Origin: Verrucomicrobiales bacterium
Lineage (GTDB): Bacteria; Verrucomicrobiota; Verrucomicrobiia; Verrucomicrobiales; DEV007
Length of the DNA: 5,273 nucleotides
Assembly: GCA_002705125.1 (NCBI GenBank)
Contig: PAHQ01000046.1
Coordinates: 18,477-23,749, forward strand
Direction: 5' to 3'
Positions 1 to 5,273 of this stretch are shown piece by piece; position 1 is the first letter of the stretch; the number at the start of each line of letters is the position of its first letter. The notes under the pieces were generated by a model. That model was not told the DNA's origin, searched no databases, and was given only the letters and a program-made list of their open reading frames with translations. Position numbers and translations under genes: made by a program.

Positions 1-7
1 TAGTAAG

Positions 8-35
8 AAAAAATGCCCGGCAAAGGTGTCGGGCA
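8..35 (-). terminator. Intrinsic (rho-independent) terminator of the isomerase/epimerase gene
   Basis: Bases 14-22 pair with 27-35 in a 9-bp stem (eight Watson-Crick pairs and one G-T) around a 4-base loop at 23-26; the outer part is the GC-rich TGCCCG/CGGGCA. Read on the minus strand, the stem is followed directly by six T residues (bases 13 to 8). It lies about 36 bases past the stop codon of the minus-strand gene at 72-1076, where its terminator would be expected. On the plus strand the stem is followed by C and then TTTT (37-40), so it may also act weakly on a plus-strand transcript entering from the left. Confidence 0.8.
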
Positions 36-71
36 CTTTTCTGTAAATAGTTTTGTATTTGTATGAGAATT

Positions 72-1076
72 TTACTCCTCAGAGTTCTCAGCAAATTGAG
101 CATCGAAAACAATATCACTCGGAGGGAAGTCGATATTTTTCACATAAGAACAACTTTCTGTAGCACCAAATTCACGGTCCATGGCTCCGTCTTCCCATTC
201 AACGCTTAATGGTCCCATATATTTTATGTCATTAAGTGCTCTTATGATTTTTTCAAAGTCTATATTTCCACGGCCCACTGATTTAAAGTCCCAGAACCTT
301 GAAGGGTTGTGGAAATCTACGTGACCGCCAAAGACACCTGCATCCTTAGGTGAGTCGGACCAGCTAACGTCTTTCATGTGCACGTGATTGATTCTATCTG
401 CAAACCTGTAAATGAACTCCACATAGTCGACGCCTTGATATCCAAAGTGGGATGGGTCGTAATTGAAACCGAAGGCAGGATGCCCATCGAGAGCGTCTAT
501 GGCGCGTTGAGCTGAGGAAATATCAAAAGCAATCTCAGTTGGGTGAACTTCAAGGCCGAATTTCACGTCGCACTTTACAAACTCATCTAATATGGGTTTC
601 CACCTTTTTGCGAAGTCTTCATACCCAGCATCGATTTGGCCTGGTAAAACAGGAGGAAATGAATATACAAGATGCCATATAGAAGACCCTGTAAAGCCGT
701 TGATGACTTTCACGCCAAATTCTTTTGCTGCATGGGCTGTTTTGATTAGCTCTTCTGCTGCTCTCTGTCGGACTCCTTCAGGTTCACCGTCACCATAAAT
801 ATAATCTGGAAGAATCTGTTGATGTCTCTCATCAATATTGTCGCAGACTGCTTGTCCTACAAGGTGAGTTGATATTGCATAGCATTCGAGACCATGGTTA
901 GATAAAGTTTCTCTTTTAGCTTTGCAGTAATCCGAATCTGCTTTGTCGATCTCGAAGTGATCGCCCCAACAGCCGAGTTCTACTCCGTCGTAGCCAAATG
1001 ATTTTGCTTTGGAGCAAATAGTTTCTGTGTCTAAATCGGCCCACTGGCCTGTGAATAATGTAACTGGACGTGCCAT
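72..1076 (-). CDS. Sugar phosphate isomerase/epimerase family protein (xylose isomerase-like TIM barrel)
   Basis: A complete 334-residue cytoplasmic protein of the xylose isomerase-like TIM-barrel superfamily (AP endonuclease 2 fold). Visible signatures are GLEVHPTE (174-181), [11 protein letters not shown] (205-215), HVHMKD (231-236) and SVEWED (291-296). By family analogy E176, D207, H233 and E293 are the likely divalent-metal ligands in the barrel, with H178 and H210 close by. The N-terminus [15 protein letters not shown] is typical of a long (about 330-340 residue) subfamily common in environmental bacteria, which supports the ATG at 1076. Only AT-rich sequence lies upstream, with no clear Shine-Dalgarno. 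Such enzymes isomerise, epimerise or dehydrate sugars or cyclitols; the exact substrate cannot be read here. It is transcribed away from a sugar-acid dehydratase, so a role in sugar catabolism is a reasonable inference. An intrinsic terminator follows it. Confidence 0.88.
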   Translation of the reverse strand: MARPVTLFTGQWADLDTETICSKAKSFGYDGVELGCWGDHFEIDKADSDYCKAKRETLSNHGLECYAISTHLVGQAVCDNIDERHQQILPDYIYGDGEPEGVRQRAAEELIKTAHAAKEFGVKVINGFTGSSIWHLVYSFPPVLPGQIDAGYEDFAKRWKPILDEFVKCDVKFGLEVHPTEIAFDISSAQRAIDALDGHPAFGFNYDPSHFGYQGVDYVEFIYRFADRINHVHMKDVSWSDSPKDAGVFGGHVDFHNPSRFWDFKSVGRGNIDFEKIIRALNDIKYMGPLSVEWEDGAMDREFGATESCSYVKNIDFPPSDIVFDAQFAENSEE

Positions 1077-1199
1077 TTTATTTATTTAGTTTGTAAATTG
1101 TAATTTTTTATATTTGAGGGGATTCAAGGTTGGTGGAAACGTTGCAACCTTTCAAGGTTTTTTCTGGATTTCGTGCCTAATGGATGAAAAGTCTTAATA
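1077..1199. promoter_or_regulatory. Divergent intergenic region with repeated TTCAAGGTT/CAACCTT elements
   Basis: This 123-bp gap lies between two divergent genes and should hold both promoters. The nine-base word TTCAAGGTT occurs twice in direct orientation (1123-1131 and 1151-1159). CAACCTT (1145-1151), the inverse complement of AAGGTTG (1126-1132), lies between them. Two exclusive hairpins are possible: 1126-1132 with 1145-1151 (7 bp, 12-base loop), or 1146-1150 with 1155-1159 (5 bp), the latter running into a six-T stretch (1158-1163). A perfect 8-bp palindrome GTTGCAAC sits at 1141-1148. This could be an operator for a repressor or activator, or a weak attenuator ahead of the dehydratase gene. 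TATATT (1109-1114) could be a plus-strand -10 box, but no convincing -35 was found on either strand. Confidence 0.4.
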
Positions 1200-3128
1200 G
1201 TGACAGATAATTCGGATAACTTATTAGCTCTCAGTGATGCTGCCTACGAAGTAAGGACAAAAGCGCCTAATAGGAGTGGAGCTCTACCCTTCACTGAAGA
1301 AATGCTTAAAGAATCTCCGAGTGGTGATTTGTTTGGTTGGTCTCACAACGTCGGTATGGGGTGGAGGCCAGACCTTATCACCTCTGATCAAGTGTTAATT
1401 CTTACGACTTCTGGTGGAATTAGATCTGATAATGGAAAGCCAATTGCACTCGGTTATCATACTGGTCATTGGGAGGTGAACCTAGTTGCAAAAGAAGCGG
1501 CTACTCAGTTTAAAGAAAGTGGTTGGATTCCATTTGCTGGACACTGTTCTGATCCATGCGATGGAAGGACTCAAGGTACACCAGGAATGATGGATAGTCT
1601 TGCTTATCGTAATAGTGCTTCTGAAGTACTGGGTCGACTCATTAGATCATTGCCTACGGCTCGTGGTGTAATGGGTATAGCAACGTGTGATAAAGGGCTA
1701 CCAGCAATGATGATGGCACTCGCTGAATCTAGGGAGTCTCCTGGCATCTTGGTTCCCGGCGGAGTAACGCTGCCTCCAGAGAGAGGAGAAGATGCAGGAA
1801 CTGTTCAATCAATTGGGTCTCGTTTTTCGCATGGAGAGATTTCTTTAAAGGAAGCTGCTGAAGCCGGTTGCGTGGCTTGTGCAAGTTCAGGAGGTGGTTG
1901 CCAGTTCTTTGGAACGGCTGCGACCTCTCAGGCGATCGCCGAAGCGCTTGGGATTGCTTTACCTCATTCAGCTTTAGCGCCTTCAGGAGAGAGAGTATGG
2001 CTAGAGAGTGGTAGAGCTTCTTCAAGGGCTCTAATCAATATGGTTCGTAATGGACTTCACATGAGTCACATTCTTACTCAAGAAGCATTTAGTAATGCTA
2101 TGCTGGTACATGCTGCTATGGGAGGATCCACTAATCTGCTTCTTCATTTACCAGCAATAGCTAGATCAGCTGGCTTAGAGGCTCCTCTTCTTGAAGATTG
2201 GATTTCAGCTAATCGTAAAGTTCCTAGGATTGTCGATGTTCTTCCTAATGGGCCCAATAATTATATGACCGTTCAAGTCTTCCTTGCTGGAGGCGTCCAA
2301 GAGGTAATGCTTCATCTTAGAGAAATGGATTTATTAAATTTAGATTGCCTGACTGTGACAGGTAAGACATTAGGCCATAATCTTGAAAGTTGGCAAAACT
2401 CTGATCGAAGAATTAGGTTTAGGGATATTCTTTATAATAGCGATGGAGTAGATCCAGATGATGTCATAATGTCACCAGACAGAGCTGTGGAAAAAGGATT
2501 GGCAAGAACGTTAGCTTTTTTGTCAGGTAACTTGGCTCCAGAGGGGGCAGTCGTTAAGAGTACTTCAATTTCTCCTGAACTCTATTCTAATTCTGGATCT
2601 TACTTACATGAGGGAAAGGCTCGCGTTTTTACTGATGAGCATTCAGCAATTTCAGCGGTCAAATCTGTTGGAAGTGACCGAGTCCGTCCTGGCGAAGTTA
2701 TTGTGTTAATTGGGAGAGGGCCGATTGGTGCTGGCATGCCTGAAACGGCTCAAATTACAAGTGCCCTTAAGTATACTGAAGCTCTAAGCCAAAATGCGCT
2801 TATCACGGATGGAAGATTTTCGGGATTTTCATCTGGCCCCTGCATTGGACATGTTGGCCCAGAGTCATTAGCCGGTGGGCCTATAGGTAAATTAAGAGAT
2901 GGTGATTCAATTAGAATTGAAATCAAGAAAGATCATTGCACTGGGTTTGTTGATTACTTAGGAGACACCAAGTCATTTAATGAGCGTTCTGTGAATCCAA
3001 AGCTGAAAGAGGATCCGAATTTGCCTGAATCTGTTAAACTTTGGGCAGCTTTACAAAATACTGGTGGGGGAACTTGGGGAGGGTGTGTTCCTAACATTAA
3101 AGAAGTTATTAGAAAATTAAGCTCTTGA
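1200..3128 (+). CDS. YjhG/YagF-type D-xylonate (aldonate) dehydratase, IlvD/Edd family
   Basis: A complete 642-residue Fe-S dehydratase that resembles E. coli YjhG and YagF (about 655 residues) along its whole length; recognition is from memory of that sequence. The family converts D-xylonate to 2-keto-3-deoxy-D-xylonate, and other aldonates are possible substrates. Expected cluster cysteines are C120 (SDPCDGRTQG), C163 (ATCDKGLPA) and C234 (GGGCQFFGTA). K165 matches the lysine that is carbamylated and binds Mg2+ in IlvD-type enzymes, and S541 in DGRFSG matches the proposed catalytic serine. Other shared blocks are PSGDLFG (40-46), HAAMGGSTNLLLH (304-316), VLPNGP (347-352), GNLAPEG (443-449) and CIGHVGPE (548-555). 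The start is GTG: an in-frame stop lies at 1185-1187, and the YEVRT block falls at nearly the same distance from the start as YTVRT in YjhG. The ribosome site is weak. The 3' end overlaps the convergent PqiA gene by 12 bp. Confidence 0.9.
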   Translation: MTDNSDNLLALSDAAYEVRTKAPNRSGALPFTEEMLKESPSGDLFGWSHNVGMGWRPDLITSDQVLILTTSGGIRSDNGKPIALGYHTGHWEVNLVAKEAATQFKESGWIPFAGHCSDPCDGRTQGTPGMMDSLAYRNSASEVLGRLIRSLPTARGVMGIATCDKGLPAMMMALAESRESPGILVPGGVTLPPERGEDAGTVQSIGSRFSHGEISLKEAAEAGCVACASSGGGCQFFGTAATSQAIAEALGIALPHSALAPSGERVWLESGRASSRALINMVRNGLHMSHILTQEAFSNAMLVHAAMGGSTNLLLHLPAIARSAGLEAPLLEDWISANRKVPRIVDVLPNGPNNYMTVQVFLAGGVQEVMLHLREMDLLNLDCLTVTGKTLGHNLESWQNSDRRIRFRDILYNSDGVDPDDVIMSPDRAVEKGLARTLAFLSGNLAPEGAVVKSTSISPELYSNSGSYLHEGKARVFTDEHSAISAVKSVGSDRVRPGEVIVLIGRGPIGAGMPETAQITSALKYTEALSQNALITDGRFSGFSSGPCIGHVGPESLAGGPIGKLRDGDSIRIEIKKDHCTGFVDYLGDTKSFNERSVNPKLKEDPNLPESVKLWAALQNTGGGTWGGCVPNIKEVIRKLSS

Positions 3129-3635
3129 TACTGCTTCAGGATTTTTATTTTTTTTCTCAACCCATTGAGCAGTTAACAAGCTTAATATTACAGAAACTCC
3201 AAAAGCATAAAACCCCGCCTCCAGGGTGATGCGACTTCCTCCTGGCATTTCCTTTAAAAGGAGGACAGTCATAGCTACTAGGAATACCTCGAGCATTGCG
3301 TATCTTGATATTATCTGTAAAAAACCCATCCATTTTTCGGATAAGAGCCCGAAGAACAAAGTTTCTGCCCAAAGTACAGAGAGTTTAATAACCGGTAGGA
3401 TTAATGAAAAAATAGCTATAATTGAGGCGAGTATTTTTTCCTCTTCATTCCATAGACTTCTAACACCTTCTAATAAGCTGAAACTTACTTTTTTCATATC
3501 AGAAGGAGATAGTAATTCAACTATGCTCGTCCATTCACCTGCTGCAGGTTCTACAGAAAAAATCGGAATTATAGAGGCGCTTCCAAATAGAAAGCATGAA
3601 ATTGCGATTAATATCAGAGAGGCTCTACGTTTCAT
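3117..3635 (-). CDS. PqiA-domain (paraquat-inducible protein A family) inner-membrane protein
   Basis: A 172-residue integral membrane protein with four predicted helices, at about residues 5-25, 67-92, 104-128 and 138-157, and a 40-residue loop after the first. Features of single-domain PqiA proteins are SFSLLEGVRSLW (51-62) before helix 2, LPVIKL (80-85) in helix 2, a RYAMLEVF block (111-118) that corresponds to the family's W/Y-x-M-x-E/D-V-F motif, and GFYAFGVSVILS (141-152) in helix 4. E. coli PqiA is longer, with two such domains, and works with the MCE protein PqiB in envelope lipid transport; no MCE gene is visible here. The start codon overlaps the stop of the upstream gene as ATGA, and GGTGAT (3638-3643, minus strand) just ahead resembles a Shine-Dalgarno although very close. 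Translation is probably coupled. The C-terminus is basic and polar (KKNKN). Confidence 0.85.
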   Translation of the reverse strand: MKRRASLILIAISCFLFGSASIIPIFSVEPAAGEWTSIVELLSPSDMKKVSFSLLEGVRSLWNEEEKILASIIAIFSLILPVIKLSVLWAETLFFGLLSEKWMGFLQIISRYAMLEVFLVAMTVLLLKEMPGGSRITLEAGFYAFGVSVILSLLTAQWVEKKNKNPEAVSRA

Positions 3636-4444
3636 TTATCACCAAAAGACTCTAATAATTCACGGAGTTTATCCTCCGTCTTTTTGGTGGTTTCTTTAAT
3701 GACTTCCTCTAGTTTGTCTCTTTGTTGATCAACTTGATCACCAATTTTTTGAATTTCCTCGCCGACGTTTCCGCTGAATTCTTTAATTCCTTCTTGCGCT
3801 TCCTTGGCCCAGCGCTTGACAGTTTCTAGCATGACCTCATCAGGTTCTTCCAGGTACGAGGCCCCAGTGATCTTGAAAGATTTATCCGGAATAGAAAGGT
3901 CATCATCTTGAGTTACAGCAATGACTAGGCGCTTGAGTGATTTGTCTGATTCTAACTCGCATTTACCTGGGCGTAGCTCAGTCGTGTCTATTTCCCAGCC
4001 ACCAATGTAATCACGGCTAACAATATCTTTATCGAATAATCCGATGCTAAACTTTTGTCCTTTTTCTGCCCTTATTCGGGCGATTCTCTTTACAGTTGAG
4101 GTGCTAACTTCTCCCTTGATGACATCACCCACAGATATCGCTATAGGGTCCCATCTCCCTATAAGTGAATCATCGCTAGAGACTGTATTTAGAATGACTT
4201 GATTTTTCCATACAACCATTGCGCTGAGGTCGGGAGCAGTGGCGTCGACATCCCACTTGCTACCATCATTCTTTGCTTCAGCAACCTCGGCTTCTGCAAT
4301 CCATAATGTATAAATTGAATTATTAGTATTCTTTTGATTTCCCTCTTTGGGATCTTTGGTAAATAGATATCCAAGGAAGATTATACCAAGCGGGGCAAGA
4401 ATTAAGAACCAGATTGACTGCTTATTGAGTTTATCTTCAGGCAT
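3632..4444 (-). CDS. Membrane-anchored protein with C2-like domain and C-terminal coiled coil
   Basis: A 270-residue protein that I cannot assign to a named family. Residues 1-10 are polar, 11-28 form one hydrophobic helix that should be an inner-membrane anchor, and 29-44 are a polar linker. Residues about 45-195 look like a beta-sandwich resembling a C2 domain. WDVDATAPDLSAMVVW (64-79) recalls the first C2 calcium loop and its following strand. LFDKDIVSRDYIGGW (136-150) recalls the third loop, with D138, D140 and D145 as possible calcium ligands and the usual I-G-G after it. Residues about 203-268 are strongly charged, rich in K, E, D and Q, and probably form an amphipathic helix or coiled coil. 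The acidic segment 178-182 (TQDDD) may be another loop. It is the first gene of a coupled pair with PqiA. Its ATG is preceded by an A-run without a Shine-Dalgarno. The C2 call is by motif shape only. Confidence 0.75.
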   Translation of the reverse strand: MPEDKLNKQSIWFLILAPLGIIFLGYLFTKDPKEGNQKNTNNSIYTLWIAEAEVAEAKNDGSKWDVDATAPDLSAMVVWKNQVILNTVSSDDSLIGRWDPIAISVGDVIKGEVSTSTVKRIARIRAEKGQKFSIGLFDKDIVSRDYIGGWEIDTTELRPGKCELESDKSLKRLVIAVTQDDDLSIPDKSFKITGASYLEEPDEVMLETVKRWAKEAQEGIKEFSGNVGEEIQKIGDQVDQQRDKLEEVIKETTKKTEDKLRELLESFGDK

Positions 4445-4668
4445 ATTTTTTTAATTCTATTTTTCGATTTCTTAGTTTCTCATTGTCTAAGAATTGTATT
4501 TTTATTTATTTTGTTTATTTAGATAGTAAACAAAACTAATTATTTTATTGTAAGTGTTAGTTAAAGGTGAGGCTTAATTGTATTAATAATGAGATTAATT
4601 TACACTACATCAAATCAATGTCCAAATAGGTATTGGTGATGCTTTCCCTGCCTAATTTACTGTTTTTA
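4445..4668. other. AT-rich intergenic region, presumed promoter of the C2-like/PqiA operon
   Basis: This 224-bp gap separates two minus-strand genes. It is markedly AT-rich and shows no convincing small gene. A possible minus-strand -10 box TACAAT (4493-4498) lies about 50 bases ahead of the start at 4444, but no good -35 goes with it. No GC-rich hairpin with a T-run follows the stop of the lamin-tail gene at 4669, so read-through from that gene into the operon cannot be excluded. CCAA/TTGG at 4622-4636 is too short to count as a terminator. Confidence 0.4.
4509..4535. repeat. Perfect 9-bp inverted repeat in the AT-rich gap
   Basis: TTTTGTTTA (4509-4517) and TAAACAAAA (4527-4535) are exact inverse complements separated by 9 bases. 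Only one G-C pair occurs per arm, so an RNA hairpin would be weak. The spacing of the half-sites, about one and a half to two helical turns, would also suit a dimeric DNA-binding protein. It lies upstream of the C2-like gene and of its possible -10 box. Chance occurrence in such AT-rich DNA is quite possible. Confidence 0.35.
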
Positions 4669-5273
4669 TCAGTTGGAGGTTCCAGGAGTTGGTGTCATTG
4701 GATGAAAAGTTTCATCTTTTTTAGAGGTTCTTCCAAATGAAATATCCTTTGATTGAGTCCCAAAAGTGATCATATCCATTATTAAATTACCCTGTTCATC
4801 TGGTGATGTTAGGGATAAAAACTCACCCTTTGAAGATAATTTAAAATTGGAGTGCAGGCCTTCCGCTGCGCTACCATTTTCATCAGCCCATACCAAAAGG
4901 TATTCGTTAGCCGCAATAGATGTGCCTTCAGGAAATTGCCATTTTCTTGGATTTTCTTTATTGTCACTTAAGTACCATCCTGACAGGTCTATTTTATTTT
5001 CTGTGGTGTTCAGAAGTTCAATCCAGTCATCATAGTCACCTTGAGGGTCTTTAAAAGAGTTGGTGTTTGAAGCCATGAACTCATTGATTATGACTGGTGA
5101 ATCATTTTCACTGATCATAGATTTAACTCTAAATGATGATGGGTTTGATTCAGCCATAGATGGATAGAAAGTTGCTGTTTTCGATGAATTTCCTGACCGG
5201 GCTTCAATATAAAACCAAACCTTTTCACCCGAAGGGTAACCAGGTATTGAAGCTCCATAGATGCCATCATTAG
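4669..5273 (-). CDS. Lamin tail domain (LTD) protein, C-terminal part, truncated by the window edge
   Basis: The minus-strand frame that ends with TGA at 4669-4671 stays open to the window edge, giving 200 visible residues; the start lies outside. The first 38 visible residues, beginning NDGIYGASIPGYPSGEKV and including WFYIEARSG, look like the end of a beta-sandwich module often seen before LTDs in large secreted proteins, including CotH-kinase proteins. From about residue 60 to the end is a lamin tail domain: VIINEFMASN (60-69), DWIELLN (82-88), IDLSGWYLSDN (94-104), WQFPEG (111-116), EYLLVWADE (123-131) and the closing PTPGTSN. LTDs are Ig-fold domains found in extracellular or surface proteins and nucleases, and are thought to mediate binding or anchoring. 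The methionine encoded at 5155-5157 is internal, because conserved sequence continues upstream of it. Whether a CotH or enzymatic domain lies upstream cannot be seen. No clear terminator follows. Confidence 0.85.
   Translation of the reverse strand, partial: NDGIYGASIPGYPSGEKVWFYIEARSGNSSKTATFYPSMAESNPSSFRVKSMISENDSPVIINEFMASNTNSFKDPQGDYDDWIELLNTTENKIDLSGWYLSDNKENPRKWQFPEGTSIAANEYLLVWADENGSAAEGLHSNFKLSSKGEFLSLTSPDEQGNLIMDMITFGTQSKDISFGRTSKKDETFHPMTPTPGTSN

Noticed and set aside
1133..1148. A LacI-family-like operator around AACGTT (1138-1143)
   Set aside because: The flanking half-sites match only partly and the symmetry centre differs from that of the AAGGTTG/CAACCTT repeat; no regulator gene is in the window.
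1180..1197. A five-codon frame (MDEKS) ending two bases before the GTG start of the dehydratase gene, a possible leader peptide
   Set aside because: It is too short to support; it has no regulatory codon run and no good ribosome site of its own.
1729..2025. A 98-codon minus-strand open frame inside the dehydratase gene
   Set aside because: It lies antisense to a strongly conserved enzyme region that includes the C234 cluster motif; its translation looks like a frame shadow.
3141..3169. A T-rich run followed by a CTCAA/TTGAG hairpin after the dehydratase stop
   Set aside because: The order is wrong for a plus-strand terminator (T-run before the hairpin) and on the minus strand the hairpin is followed by A residues; the sequence also encodes the PqiA C-terminus.
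3226..3699. A 157-codon open frame on the plus strand
   Set aside because: It lies antisense to the PqiA gene and the end of the C2-like gene, both of which have recognisable protein features, while its own translation shows no domain.
3632..4444. An MCE domain in the protein next to PqiA
   Set aside because: The glycine-rich MCE signature (V-x-G-L-x-x-G-x-x-V-x-x-x-G-V) is not present; the motifs fit a C2-like domain better.
4766..5035. An 89-codon plus-strand open frame
   Set aside because: It lies antisense to the lamin tail domain and has no features of its own.

Overview
The window is bacterial, moderately AT-rich and densely coded, with very AT-rich intergenic stretches (1077-1199 and 4445-4668). 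Gene starts mostly lack good Shine-Dalgarno sequences. The gene families seen are a long 'sugar phosphate isomerase/epimerase' of the [10 protein letters not shown] type, a YjhG/YagF-type aldonate dehydratase, a single-domain PqiA protein, a membrane-anchored C2-like protein and a lamin-tail-domain protein ending in PTPGTSN. Together they suggest an environmental, probably marine, Gram-negative bacterium, perhaps of the Verrucomicrobiota/Planctomycetota group. That placement is an inference from gene content and is not certain.

Left half (1-3128): a strong intrinsic terminator (8-35) closes a minus-strand gene (72-1076) for a TIM-barrel sugar isomerase/epimerase-like enzyme. A 123-bp divergent intergenic region carries a cluster of TTCAAGGTT/CAACCTT repeats and separates it from a plus-strand gene (1200-3128, GTG start). 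That gene encodes a 642-residue IlvD/Edd-family dehydratase that closely resembles E. coli YjhG/YagF (D-xylonate dehydratase). The pair looks like a small sugar or sugar-acid catabolism unit whose two genes may share control from the common intergenic region.

Middle (3117-4444): a two-gene minus-strand operon. The upstream gene (4444-3632) encodes an inner-membrane-anchored protein with a C2-like beta-sandwich and a C-terminal coiled coil. The downstream gene (3635-3117) encodes a four-helix PqiA-family membrane protein. Start and stop overlap as ATGA, so translation is probably coupled. The end of the PqiA gene overlaps the end of the dehydratase gene by 12 bp, tail to tail.

Right edge (4445-5273): a 224-bp AT-rich gap with a 9-bp perfect inverted repeat, then the C-terminal 200 residues of a minus-strand protein ending in a lamin tail domain. 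Its frame is open to the window edge, so the gene starts outside and the methionine at 5157 is internal. No mobile element, CRISPR array, tRNA or rRNA was seen. Most of the window is ordinary; the observations most worth following are the coupled C2-like/PqiA pair and the repeat cluster in the divergent promoter region.
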